From the NCBI GenBank assembly GCA_027055255.1, contig JALUNK010000084.1, positions 1-35,169 on the forward strand: a stretch of DNA of 35,169 nt, in the 5' to 3' direction. The notes beneath the pieces are model-generated. The model worked only from the letters and a program-made list of their open reading frames with translations. It had not been told where the DNA came from and ran no database searches. Of the stretch, positions 19,952 through 31,025 are shown piece by piece. Source of the DNA: Ghiorsea sp. (GTDB taxonomy: Bacteria > Pseudomonadota > Zetaproteobacteria > Mariprofundales > Mariprofundaceae). How positions within the stretch are numbered: position 1 is the first letter of the stretch; each line of letters opens with the position of its first letter. Made by a program: the position numbers and the translations under genes.

Positions 19952-21565
19952 ATGAACAAATTAAGCATTGCTAACTGGGACAAGCTAAAACCTTTAAAAC
20001 CTAAACCTGTATTGGTTAAGAACGTCGATTTGGTCGTTATCAAATGGGAAGATGAACAAAATGTATCCGTGCTCTTTGGGCGATGTTTGCATCGTGGTGC
20101 TATGCTTGCTGATGGGCATGTCTCAGGTGAAAACCTTATTTGTGGTGTGCATGGCTGGGATTTTCAATATAAAACAGGCGTTAGCGCGTATGATAGTAAA
20201 GAAGTCCTGCATAAATTCTCTGCTTGGATTGAAGATGACCAGGTTTGGGTGGATACAGATGAAATTAAAGCATGGGAAGCAGAAAACCCACAAGCATATG
20301 CACGAGATAGCTATCAAGGTCAGTTTGCTGATTTACATGGCACAGAAGATGAACCGCACACCAATTATATTCAACACCTTGCCACCCATGGCTTAAATAA
20401 AATAGGTCATCATGGACGCGTTGCAGCCATGGGTATTCCTGCACATGAATTACCCCAATGGAATGATATCCAATTTGTCACCAAACAGTTGTATGAAGTA
20501 CCTTTATTGGATGATGAGCCCGTTGGCACAGATGTCATTATCGGTAGCCAAGCTAAAAAACCTTTAAAGTTGGATATACCTCTTTTTATCTCCGACATGA
20601 GTTATGGGGCATTATCTGAAGAAGCCAAGGTTGCACTCGCCAAAGGTGCAGAGCTTGCTGGCACAGGTATTTGCTCAGGTGAAGGTGGTATGTTACCCGA
20701 AGAACAAGCAGCCAATAGTAGATACTTATACGAGCTGGCATCAGGTCGCTTTGGATATAGCATGGATAAAGTTCAACAATGCCAAGCTTTTCACTTCAAG
20801 TGTGGGCAAGGCGCAAAAACGGGCACAGGAGGTCACCTTCCTGGGCATAAAGTGCAAGGTAAAATCGCTAAAGTCCGCCAATTAAAAGAAGGTCAAGATG
20901 CTATTTCACCTTCTCGCTTTCCTGATTGGGATAATATTCAAGCCTACCAAGATTTTGCTGCTGAAGTTAGGGAAGCAACGGGAGGTATCCCTATTGGTGT
21001 AAAATTATCAGCTCAACACATTGAAAAAGATATTGATGCAGCCATCGATATTGGCGTAGATTATATTATTCTTGATGGTCGTGGTGGAGGTACAGGCGCT
21101 GCCCCACTATTATTTCGAGATAATATATCCGTACCCACTATTCCTGCGCTTGCTAGAGCGCGTCGCCATTTGGATAAGCAGGGACAAAAACATATCAGCC
21201 TTATCATCACAGGAGGGCTTAGGTTGCCTGAGGATTATGCCAAAGCCTTAGCTCTCGGTGCAGATGCAGTAGCCCTATCCAATGCTGCGATTCAGGCAAT
21301 TGGTTGTTTGGGTATGCGTGCATGCCACACCAACAATTGCCCCGTCGGCATTGCCACACAAAAGCCAGACCTACGCGCAAGATTACCTGTAGATTTAGCT
21401 GCAGAACGTTTAAAACGATTCTTTGAAAGCTCAACTCATCTCATGCAAGTGATGTCTCGCGCCTGTGGTCACCATCATCTCAATCAGTTTTGCCTTGATG
21501 ATTTAACCACATGGAAAAAAGAAATGGCAGAACTTTCTGGCGTAGACTTTGGAGGCATACGATAA
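19952..21565 (+). CDS. Rieske [2Fe-2S] domain fused to glutamate-synthase-type FMN/[3Fe-4S] domain
   Basis: N-terminal CLHRG...CGVHGW Rieske ligands. C-terminal ISDMSYGALS, GICSGEGGMLPEE, GVDYIILDGRGGGTGAAP and CLGMRACHTNNCPVGIATQ (GltB-like). ATG at 19952 chosen over 19910. Confidence 0.88.
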   Translation: MNKLSIANWDKLKPLKPKPVLVKNVDLVVIKWEDEQNVSVLFGRCLHRGAMLADGHVSGENLICGVHGWDFQYKTGVSAYDSKEVLHKFSAWIEDDQVWVDTDEIKAWEAENPQAYARDSYQGQFADLHGTEDEPHTNYIQHLATHGLNKIGHHGRVAAMGIPAHELPQWNDIQFVTKQLYEVPLLDDEPVGTDVIIGSQAKKPLKLDIPLFISDMSYGALSEEAKVALAKGAELAGTGICSGEGGMLPEEQAANSRYLYELASGRFGYSMDKVQQCQAFHFKCGQGAKTGTGGHLPGHKVQGKIAKVRQLKEGQDAISPSRFPDWDNIQAYQDFAAEVREATGGIPIGVKLSAQHIEKDIDAAIDIGVDYIILDGRGGGTGAAPLLFRDNISVPTIPALARARRHLDKQGQKHISLIITGGLRLPEDYAKALALGADAVALSNAAIQAIGCLGMRACHTNNCPVGIATQKPDLRARLPVDLAAERLKRFFESSTHLMQVMSRACGHHHLNQFCLDDLTTWKKEMAELSGVDFGGIR

Positions 21566-22173
21566 CGTCACATATCTTATATACATTCCGCCGCTGCCCC
21601 TATGCCATGCGTGCGCGGCTTGCTATGACATACGCTGGTATCAAAGTCGAACAACGTGAAATCCTGCTCAAAGATAAACCGCAAGCTATGTTGGATGCCT
21701 CCCCCAAAGGAACTGTGCCTGTACTGGTGTTTGAAAACGGGCAAGTGATTGATGAAAGCTTAGACATCATGCTTTGGGCTTTAGAGCAACATGACCCTAA
21801 TGATTGGCTAAGCCATCAAGAACAAGCTATTCCCCTGATTGATATAAACGACAATGCCTTTAAACCTTGGTTGGATAAATATAAATATGCCGACCGTTTC
21901 CCCGAACATTCGAAGGCATACTACCGTAAACAGGGCGAAACCTTTCTACAAACACTAGAGACTCTGTTAGAGCAACATACTTTTTTACATGTGAACCAAC
22001 CTAGCTTAACCGATTACGCTATCTTCCCTTTCATTCGCCAGTTTTCCTTTGTAGATTTAGTTTGGTTTGAACAAGCGCCCTACCCCAAGTTACAAGTTTG
22101 GTTAAACAAACACTTACAAAGTAACCTCTTTGAAAAAGTCATGGTCAAACACCCCGTTTGGATGCAAGAGTAG
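21562..22173 (+). CDS. Glutathione S-transferase-like protein; start codon uncertain
   Basis: HILYTFRRCPYAMRARLAMTYAGIKVEQREILLKDKP..LDASPKGTVPVLVFENGQVIDESLDIM is a glutaredoxin/GST N-terminal thioredoxin fold. ORF track begins at ATG 21511 inside the upstream gene. Confidence 0.8.
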   Translation: MTSHILYTFRRCPYAMRARLAMTYAGIKVEQREILLKDKPQAMLDASPKGTVPVLVFENGQVIDESLDIMLWALEQHDPNDWLSHQEQAIPLIDINDNAFKPWLDKYKYADRFPEHSKAYYRKQGETFLQTLETLLEQHTFLHVNQPSLTDYAIFPFIRQFSFVDLVWFEQAPYPKLQVWLNKHLQSNLFEKVMVKHPVWMQE

Positions 22174-22177
22174 CGCA

Positions 22178-22780
22178 ATGAATTGGCTAAAATATCTTCT
22201 AATACTTTCCTTATTGTTTACGGTAAGCTGCACTAAAAAACCGCCACAAAACATGGACGATAGTTGCGCTATCTTTCAAGAGAAAAGTAGCTGGTATGCC
22301 TACACCAAACATGCCTATAAAAAATGGGGCGTGCCTATTCATGTGCAACTCGCCATCATTCATCAAGAATCACGGTTTACCGCTAAAGCATTGCCACCAA
22401 AAGACTATTTATTGTGGTTTATCCCATGGGGCAGAAAATCTTCGGCTTATGGCTATGCCCAAGTCAAAGACGCAACATGGGATTGGTATAAAGAAAAAAC
22501 AGGAAACCGCAGTGCCAGCCGCAGTGATTTTGAGGATGCCACTGACTTTATTGGCTGGTATGCTGACTACACTTATAAAACTTTGGGTGTATCCAAATGG
22601 GATGCTTACAAACAGTATTTAGCCTACCACGAAGGGCATGGTGGCTACAAACGCCGAAGTTATCTTAAAAAACCGTGGCTGGTAAAAGTTGCACGAAAAG
22701 TTAAAAAGCGTTCTCTTATGTATCAAGCACAATTAAAACGCTGCAAAAGTGAATTAGAAAAAAGTTGGTGGCAGTTTTAG
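22178..22780 (+). CDS. Lipoprotein with lysozyme/SLT transglycosylase-like domain
   Basis: MNWLKYLLILSLLFTVSCTKK signal and lipobox; VQLAIIHQESRFTAKALPP...SSAYGYAQVKDATW is SLT-like with a catalytic-type Glu. Confidence 0.82.
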   Translation: MNWLKYLLILSLLFTVSCTKKPPQNMDDSCAIFQEKSSWYAYTKHAYKKWGVPIHVQLAIIHQESRFTAKALPPKDYLLWFIPWGRKSSAYGYAQVKDATWDWYKEKTGNRSASRSDFEDATDFIGWYADYTYKTLGVSKWDAYKQYLAYHEGHGGYKRRSYLKKPWLVKVARKVKKRSLMYQAQLKRCKSELEKSWWQF

Positions 22781-22786
22781 TTGGGG

Positions 22787-23848
22787 TTATAACTGACTAG
22801 CACGTTGCCTAAGTAGATGATCTGCAAGCGTTAAGGCAAGCATCGCTTCAGCGATAGGCACAGCGCGAATACCCACGCATGGGTCATGACGACCTTTGGT
22901 AATAATGTCAGTTTCATTGCCATCCATATCAATGGTTGGACGCGGCTTCAGAATAGATGAGGTTGGTTTCAAACCCATACGTACATGAATGGTATCACCG
23001 TTAGATATGCCGCCCAATACACCACCTGCATGATTGCTTTGAAAACCATCTTGACGAATCGCATCACCAAACTCAGAACCTCTGGCTTCAACGCAGGCAA
23101 ACCCATCACCCACTTCTACAGCTTTCACTGCTTGAATACTCATCATGGCTTTGGCTAAGTCAGCATCGAGTCTATCAAATACAGGCTCACCTAACCCAGT
23201 TGGCACACCTTGCGCTTCAACCGTCACCGATGCACCGATGGAATCCCCTGTTTTTCTAAGCTTATCCATAAAGTCAGCCATATCTTTTGCAGCACTAGCA
23301 TCAGGTGAGAAAAATGGATTGTTATAAATTTCATCGAAAGAAAAGTTGCTTGGGTTAATTTTAATTGGACCAATTTGGTCTACCCAACCACGAATGCTCA
23401 CTCCCGAACTGGCAAGGAACTTACGCGCTACAGCCCCTGCTGCAACCCGCATGGCTGTTTCTCGTGCAGATGAACGACCACCACCGCGATAATCTCTAAA
23501 ACCATACTTCTCATGGAATGTAAAATCTGCATGACCCGGACGAAATTTATCTTTAATATCAGAATAATCTTTACTGCGCTGGTCTGTATTACGAATCAAT
23601 AAACCAATCGGGCAACCTGTAGTCTTCCCCTCAAACACACCCGATAATATTTCCACTTCATCGGCTTCTCTGCGTTGTGTAGTATATTTAGATTGCCCAG
23701 GTTTACGTTTGTCCAAATCAGGTTGAATATCAGCTTCAGATAGTGCCACGCCAGCAGGACAACCCTCAACAATAGCCACCAAGGCTTTGCCATGCGATTC
23801 ACCTGCTGTACTTACACGGAATATTTGACCTAAACTAGAACCTGACAT
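22787..23848 (-). CDS. aroC: Chorismate synthase
   Basis: [52 protein letters not shown]. Confidence 0.97.
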   Translation of the reverse strand: MSGSSLGQIFRVSTAGESHGKALVAIVEGCPAGVALSEADIQPDLDKRKPGQSKYTTQRREADEVEILSGVFEGKTTGCPIGLLIRNTDQRSKDYSDIKDKFRPGHADFTFHEKYGFRDYRGGGRSSARETAMRVAAGAVARKFLASSGVSIRGWVDQIGPIKINPSNFSFDEIYNNPFFSPDASAAKDMADFMDKLRKTGDSIGASVTVEAQGVPTGLGEPVFDRLDADLAKAMMSIQAVKAVEVGDGFACVEARGSEFGDAIRQDGFQSNHAGGVLGGISNGDTIHVRMGLKPTSSILKPRPTIDMDGNETDIITKGRHDPCVGIRAVPIAEAMLALTLADHLLRQRASQL

Positions 23849-24001
23849 CTGCTATCCCTAACCCTTTAAATACAAAAGCATCATCAATAATGATTTAACT
23901 TGCCTGAATATTGTTCGCTAGCAAGGCAGAATAAGCAAACTTACAACTGTAAGTGCGCGTTTCTAACGCCGCTAAAGAATAATAGGTAGGTAAGAGAAAC
24001 A

Positions 24002-24781
24002 TTATTCGCCCGGGTCACCTGCACCAACATGAAAGCCTGCATCCACATAATGCACTTCCCCAGATACACCTGATGATAAATCTGAAGCTAGATAGGCAGT
24101 GGTATTGCCCACTTCATCTTGTGTTACATTACGACCAAGCATGGAGCCACGTGCACTTTTTGCCATCAATGCTTTAAAATCACCCACTGCAGATGCAGCT
24201 AATGTGCGAATTGGGCCTGCAGAAACCGCATTGACACGAATGCCACGCTGCCCCAAATCTTGTGCTAAATAACGCGTGGATGCTTCAAGTGCAGCTTTGG
24301 CTACACCCATCATGCCATATCCTGGCACTGCACGCTCAGCCCCCAAGTAAGTCATGGTCACCATGCTACCACCATCATTCATAATTTTTGCAGCGCGTTG
24401 CGCACACGCAATAAAAGAATAAGCTGAAATATCCATCGCCAACTGAAAATCAGCTCTAGAAGCTTGAGAGAATGGGTTGCGCAGCGCATCTTTATTCGCA
24501 AAAGCAATCGAATGCACCAAAAAGTCTATCTTACCCCACTTTTCTTCAACTTTTGCAAAAAATGCATCCATTTCTGCATCATTTCCAACATCCATAGACT
24601 CAATCAATGTTGCATTCACTTGTTCTGCAAGTGGGCGCACACGCTTCTCGAGTTGCTCACCCAAATAGTTAAAGCCAAGCTCAGCACCTTCACGATGGCA
24701 AGCTTGCGCAACACCCCATGCAATAGATTTATTATTAGCCAAACCAAGAACTAAACCTTTTTTTCCTTCAAGAATACCCAT
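24002..24781 (-). CDS. fabI: Enoyl-[acyl-carrier-protein] reductase (NADH)
   Basis: MGILEGKKGLVLGLANNKSIAWGVAQ, YLGAERAVPGYGMMGVAKAALEASTRYLA, AGPIRTLAASAV. ATG at 24781 preferred to 24799. Confidence 0.96.
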   Translation of the reverse strand: MGILEGKKGLVLGLANNKSIAWGVAQACHREGAELGFNYLGEQLEKRVRPLAEQVNATLIESMDVGNDAEMDAFFAKVEEKWGKIDFLVHSIAFANKDALRNPFSQASRADFQLAMDISAYSFIACAQRAAKIMNDGGSMVTMTYLGAERAVPGYGMMGVAKAALEASTRYLAQDLGQRGIRVNAVSAGPIRTLAASAVGDFKALMAKSARGSMLGRNVTQDEVGNTTAYLASDLSSGVSGEVHYVDAGFHVGAGDPGE

Positions 24782-24865
24782 GGAATCCCCTTTTAACATA
24801 TTTAATAACGCTTATTTAATTTTGTCGAACTATAACAGAACAAACCTTTTTCGCATCCTACAGAC

Positions 24866-25495
24866 TTATGGTTTCCAGTTTATAAAACCTTGCAGCAAAT
24901 CCATACCAACCTGTTGGCTCTTTTCAGGGTGGAATTGCATACCCAATACATTATCTCGACCAATCACTGATGCAAATGGAAAATCACCATATGAACAGGC
25001 TGCAAGCAAGTCATCCGTATTTCTTGGGGTGCAATAATAAGAGTGAACATAATACACTTGATCACCTTTATGGATGTCTTTGAGAACCTCATGGGGCTCT
25101 CCATCCGGAAGCACCACATCATTCCAGCCCATATGCGGAATTTTAAAACCACGCTCTACATGATCTTCGGGAAAATGTTTCACTTCCCCTTCAATAAGAT
25201 TCAAACCTGCATGTACGCCAAACTCATATGAGCGCGTCATCAATACCTGCATACCAAGGCAAATACCAAGGAATGGCGTACCCTTAGCCACCGTTTCTTT
25301 AATCGCATCAGCCATACCCGTTTCTTTCAGCGTTGCCATGCAATCACGAAATGCGCCCACACCTGGTAATACAATTCTCTCATATTTGGCAATATCATCG
25401 GCTTGCTTCACCAGCTCAACTTCACCGCCAACTTTTTCTAACGCCTTATCAACCGAATGTAAGTTGCCCATACCATAATCAATCAATCCAATCAT
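24866..25495 (-). CDS. hisH: Imidazole glycerol phosphate synthase glutaminase subunit
   Basis: IDYGMGNLHSVDKALEKVG, LPGVGAFRDCM, PFLGICLGMQVL, GMQFHPEKSQ. Confidence 0.96.
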   Translation of the reverse strand: MIGLIDYGMGNLHSVDKALEKVGGEVELVKQADDIAKYERIVLPGVGAFRDCMATLKETGMADAIKETVAKGTPFLGICLGMQVLMTRSYEFGVHAGLNLIEGEVKHFPEDHVERGFKIPHMGWNDVVLPDGEPHEVLKDIHKGDQVYYVHSYYCTPRNTDDLLAACSYGDFPFASVIGRDNVLGMQFHPEKSQQVGMDLLQGFINWKP

Positions 25496-25498
25496 AAA

Positions 25499-26086
25499 TT
25501 ATAGTGAACCTTTGGTGCTTGGAATACCGCTTTGGCGTGGGTCTGCTTCCACAGCCATACGCAAAGCGCGACCGAATGCCTTAAACACAGTCTCTGCAAT
25601 ATGGTGATTATTGATACCTCTTAAATTATCAATGTGCAAACTCATGCGCGAATGATTAACCACAGCCTGAAAAAACTCTTTAAATAAATCTACATCAAAG
25701 TTACCGATTAATTCTTTAGGAAAATCAACATGATACTCCAAATCAGGGCGACCTGATAAATCAAGCACCACACGCGACAAAGACTCATCCAATGGCACAT
25801 AAGCATGACCATAGCGAACGATGCCTTTTTTATCACCAATGGCTTCTCGCAACACTTCACCCAAACAAATGCCAATATCTTCCACTGTGTGGTGGTCATC
25901 AATATCCGTGTCACCTTTGGCTTCGATATTCAAATCAATCAATCCATGACGGCTGATTTGCTCCAACATATGATTCAGGAAAGGGATAGGTGTGTTTAAG
26001 GTGCAATCGCCTGTACCATCAAGATTAATGGAAAGTTTAATTTGTGTTTCTTTGGTATTTCTTTCAATACTTGCACTGCGACTCAT
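25499..26086 (-). CDS. hisB: Imidazoleglycerol-phosphate dehydratase
   Basis: [52 protein letters not shown]. Confidence 0.96.
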   Translation of the reverse strand: MSRSASIERNTKETQIKLSINLDGTGDCTLNTPIPFLNHMLEQISRHGLIDLNIEAKGDTDIDDHHTVEDIGICLGEVLREAIGDKKGIVRYGHAYVPLDESLSRVVLDLSGRPDLEYHVDFPKELIGNFDVDLFKEFFQAVVNHSRMSLHIDNLRGINNHHIAETVFKAFGRALRMAVEADPRQSGIPSTKGSL

Positions 26087-26088
26087 AT

Positions 26089-27393
26089 TTATTCCCCTTT
26101 ATCACCTAAACGAAGTTCTAATGTGAGGGCGTGACATTGCAAACCCTCTCGATGTGCGAGGTGTGCGGCTTCTGCACCAATCGCTGCCACACCTTCAGGT
26201 GTAGAACGGATAATACTCGTACGTTTTTGGAAATCATACACACCCAACGGGCTAGAAAAACGTGCAGTACGGTTGGTGGGTAACACATGATTTGGCCCTG
26301 CCATGTAATCACCCAAGGCTTCAGGCACAAAGTGACCCAAGAAAATCGCACCCGCATGTTTAATGCTTGGCAACAAAGCATCAGGATCATCCAATGCCAG
26401 CTCCAAATGCTCAGGCGCAATGATATTCACCGCTTCAGCAGCTTCATTTAAGTCTTTTACAATCACAAATGCACCATGATTATCCACGGAGGCTCTCGCA
26501 ATTGTTGCGCGCTCCAATACAGACAAATGCTGCTCAATCGCCGCTTCTACTTTATTCGCTAAATTTTCGTCTGCGGTGATAAAAATGCTTTGTGCGGCTT
26601 CATCATGCTCTGCTTGGGATAGAAAGTCTGCTGCCAACCATTCTGAATGCCCACCATCAGCCACCACCACAATTTCAGATGGCCCTGCAATCATATCAAT
26701 GCCACAAGTGCCGAACACTTGGCGTTTGGCTGCAGCCACAAACTTATTACCAGGGCCTACAATTTTATCCACGGCTGGAATGGTTTCCGTACCATAAGCA
26801 AGGGCTGCCACAGCTTGCGCTCCACCCACAGCAAAACCGATTTGCACACCCGACACATAAGCTGCCGCCAAGACCAACGCATTGACTTCGCCCGCAGGTG
26901 TGGGCACCACCATGATAATCTTTTCTACACCCGCAACTTGCGCTGGCACTGCATTCATCAGCACTGATGATGGATATGCCGCTTTGCCGCCCGGCACATA
27001 CAAACCTACGCTATCCAAAGCCGTAATTTTTTGCCCCAGCGTTAGCCCTGCATCATCAGTGTATGCCCAGTCTTTTTGAACCTGTTTTTCATGGTATGCA
27101 CGAATCCTGTCTGCCGCGAGCTGTAAAGATTGCCTATCCATATCCGATACAGAAAACCAAGCCTTTTCCATGGCTTCACGGCTAATCACCATCGTTTCGG
27201 CAGTGCAATCCCAGCCATCAAACTTGGCTGTATATTCACAAAGTGCTGCATTACCACGCGTTTTTACATCACTCAGAATATCAGCCACAAGGTTTTGTAC
27301 ATCCTCACCCGTATCAGTTTCACGCGAAAGCAAAGCATCCAATTGAGCCTTATAGTTTTCATTTGTTGAATAAATGCGTTGAATCTTACTCAC
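26089..27393 (-). CDS. hisD: Histidinol dehydrogenase
   Basis: [80 protein letters not shown]. Confidence 0.97.
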   Translation of the reverse strand: MSKIQRIYSTNENYKAQLDALLSRETDTGEDVQNLVADILSDVKTRGNAALCEYTAKFDGWDCTAETMVISREAMEKAWFSVSDMDRQSLQLAADRIRAYHEKQVQKDWAYTDDAGLTLGQKITALDSVGLYVPGGKAAYPSSVLMNAVPAQVAGVEKIIMVVPTPAGEVNALVLAAAYVSGVQIGFAVGGAQAVAALAYGTETIPAVDKIVGPGNKFVAAAKRQVFGTCGIDMIAGPSEIVVVADGGHSEWLAADFLSQAEHDEAAQSIFITADENLANKVEAAIEQHLSVLERATIARASVDNHGAFVIVKDLNEAAEAVNIIAPEHLELALDDPDALLPSIKHAGAIFLGHFVPEALGDYMAGPNHVLPTNRTARFSSPLGVYDFQKRTSIIRSTPEGVAAIGAEAAHLAHREGLQCHALTLELRLGDKGE

Positions 27394-28076
27394 TTATTAC
27401 GCTCCATCTCTCTATCTTCCACAGCTTCTCGTAATTTATTGATAACAGCTTGCACTTGTTTTTTCTTGGTCACAAAACTTGCAGGGTTCGCAATCAAACG
27501 GCTGGACACATCAAACAGGGTTGTTTCTTCAATTAGCCCATTGGCTTTGAGTGTATTGCCAGTCTCGACCACATCAACAATGCGATCAGCTAAACCCACC
27601 AAAGGTGCAAGTTCCATCGAACCATACAAATGAATCACATCAGCATGAACACCTTGTTCACGGTAATAGGCTTCGGTAAGGGCATCATACTTTGTTGCCA
27701 CACGAATGCGCCCACCACTAACGGATGAATCACCTGCTTCTATCGCTTCTTTGGGGCCACACACACACAAGCGGCACTTACCAATCTTCAAATCCAATGG
27801 TTCATATACATGCGGTTTGTGTTCAAGTAATAAATCACGCCCTGAAATGCCCAAATCCGCTGCACCTTTTTCCACGTACGTACACACATCCGCAGCACGA
27901 ATAATTAAAAAGCGAATCTTGCTTCCTGCCCAATCATTAGGCCCATCCACCATCAATTTTCGGGTGGTTTGCACATCTTCTTTGGGCATCAAATCAGCAA
28001 ACTCTAGCAAAGGTAGCGTTTGCTCTAAAATACGACCTTTGGACAAGGCTATGGTTAACACTGGTTTATCTGACAC
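27390..28076 (-). CDS. hisG: ATP phosphoribosyltransferase, short (HisZ-dependent type) form
   Basis: TIALSKGRILEQTLPLLEFA, YVEKGAADLGISGRDLLLE, GRIRVATKYDALTEAYY. 228 aa, without the C-terminal regulatory domain of long forms. Confidence 0.95.
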   Translation of the reverse strand: MSDKPVLTIALSKGRILEQTLPLLEFADLMPKEDVQTTRKLMVDGPNDWAGSKIRFLIIRAADVCTYVEKGAADLGISGRDLLLEHKPHVYEPLDLKIGKCRLCVCGPKEAIEAGDSSVSGGRIRVATKYDALTEAYYREQGVHADVIHLYGSMELAPLVGLADRIVDVVETGNTLKANGLIEETTLFDVSSRLIANPASFVTKKKQVQAVINKLREAVEDREMERNK

Positions 28077-28091
28077 TTTTTAATCCTTTTC

Positions 28092-29360
<1,269 letters not shown>

Positions 29361-29498
29361 CTATAACAATTAGCCGCAGAGTAACCATATAAAGCCTTAC
29401 TCACAACCACATCTTGGAATACACCATTTACTTCACCCCTCAACCTTCTTAGGTTTGGCAAAATATCTTTTAAAACCAATTGAAATATGGAGTTATAC

Positions 29499-30320
29499 AT
29501 GAACCATTTACAACAAGTCATCGAACAAGCATGGGATACCCGAGATTCTTGGGATATGCATAGCGTAGACTCTGAAATACGCGAAGCAGTTGTCCGTTGC
29601 ATAGACTTGCTTGATGATGGTGGCATTCGCGTTGCAGAGCGTGATGAAGATGGTGTTTGGAAAACCAATGAGTGGATGAAGAAAGCTGTTTTGTTGTATT
29701 TCAAACTACACGATAACCAAGTGGTTCATGGCGGTGACACACAATATTATGACAAAGTACCACAAAAATTCGCCAACTGGGGCGAAGATATGTTCCGCAA
29801 GGGTGGCATGCGTGTGGTTCCAAACGCAACAGTTCGTAAAGGCTCCTTTATTGCATCTAAAGTAGTTTTAATGCCTTCTTACGTGAATATCGGTGCCTAT
29901 GTGGACGAAGGTACCATGGTAGACACATGGTCAACAGTGGGTTCATGTGCCCAAATCGGTAAAAACGTACATTTATCAGGCGGTGTAGGTATTGGTGGCG
30001 TATTAGAACCATTGCAAGCCACACCAACCATCATTGAAGATAACTGCTTTATCGGTGCCCGATCTGAAATTGTTGAAGGTGTAATTGTTCGCGAAGGCTC
30101 TGTGATTTCAATGGGTGTATATATTGGAAAATCAACACGTATTGTGAATCGAGCAACTGGTGAAGTGACCTATGGTGAAGTACCACCATATTCTGTTGTC
30201 GTTTCAGGTTCTATGCCTGGCGCATCGGGTGGCCCGAATTTATATTGCGCAGTGATTGTCAAAACTGTGGATGAAAAAACACGCTCAAAAACAGGTATTA
30301 CTGAACTCTTAAGGGAATAG
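29499..30320 (+). CDS. dapD: 2,3,4,5-tetrahydropyridine-2,6-dicarboxylate N-succinyltransferase
   Basis: [70 protein letters not shown]. Confidence 0.96.
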   Translation: MNHLQQVIEQAWDTRDSWDMHSVDSEIREAVVRCIDLLDDGGIRVAERDEDGVWKTNEWMKKAVLLYFKLHDNQVVHGGDTQYYDKVPQKFANWGEDMFRKGGMRVVPNATVRKGSFIASKVVLMPSYVNIGAYVDEGTMVDTWSTVGSCAQIGKNVHLSGGVGIGGVLEPLQATPTIIEDNCFIGARSEIVEGVIVREGSVISMGVYIGKSTRIVNRATGEVTYGEVPPYSVVVSGSMPGASGGPNLYCAVIVKTVDEKTRSKTGITELLRE

Positions 30321-30443
30321 ATATAAAAAATATTCTTTCATAAGACAATAACATTTTTGTGATTTAACCCTATATATGTATGATTGCGCACAATATACAT
30401 TGAATTGTTTTACGGATTCGTATCCACGGAGGGATAAGTAACC

Positions 30444-31001
30444 ATGTCAAAAAAGGCAGAAGTAGACCAAGCACAAGCTGCAGAAGTGGGTAATGTTGAC
30501 CAAATACGTGATATTATCTTTGGCTCACAAATGCGCGATTATGAACAACGTTTTGCCCGCCTTGAAGAGCGTGTTTTAAACGAAGCTGACTCACTTCGTA
30601 ATGAAACCAACCATCGCTTAGAGGCATTGGAAGAGTACATCAAGCAGGAAGTCAGCAGCCTTGTTGACCAAGTTGCAAATGAGCGTGGTGAGCGTGAAGA
30701 AGACACGCGTCACTTGACCGGTGAATTATCAAAAAATGCTAACGAGACCGATAAAAAAATATCACAAGTCCAAGAGAAACTAACCCAAAACTCAGGTGAT
30801 TCTAGGGACGCTTTGCTTGAGCAATCTAAAACATTGCTCGCTGAAATCCAAAATGTTCGCACCACACTCAATGAGCAAATGAATAAATCAACGGATGAGC
30901 TTGCCGATAGCAAAACAGACCGTAGAGCTTTGGCTGATATGTTTAGTGAAGTCGCCCTACGCTTAAATGGTGAGTTCAAACTTCCTGAAGGAAAAAAATA
31001 G
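30444..31001 (+). CDS. Coiled-coil protein of unknown function, first gene of putative signalling operon
   Basis: 185 aa, Glu/Gln/Lys/Asn-rich heptad-like sequence. GGAGGG Shine-Dalgarno just upstream of ATG. Confidence 0.8.
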   Translation: MSKKAEVDQAQAAEVGNVDQIRDIIFGSQMRDYEQRFARLEERVLNEADSLRNETNHRLEALEEYIKQEVSSLVDQVANERGEREEDTRHLTGELSKNANETDKKISQVQEKLTQNSGDSRDALLEQSKTLLAEIQNVRTTLNEQMNKSTDELADSKTDRRALADMFSEVALRLNGEFKLPEGKK

Positions 31002-31025
31002 TAGCGCACTCATAAAGTCCTTGCC

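Noticed and set aside
23849-24001. aroC-fabI intergenic region with a small hairpin (CTTAC-AACT-GTAAG) as a possible ncRNA
   Set aside because: 5-bp stem only, no T-tract or conserved element recognised; insufficient evidence.
30354-30375. TGTGATTTAACCC upstream of the signalling operon as a CRP site
   Set aside because: Only one half-site resembles TGTGA; no matching TCACA at the right spacing.
30414-30436. GGAT-TCGT-ATCC hairpin before the first gene of the signalling operon
   Set aside because: 4-bp stem is too short to claim; GGAGGG is more simply a Shine-Dalgarno.
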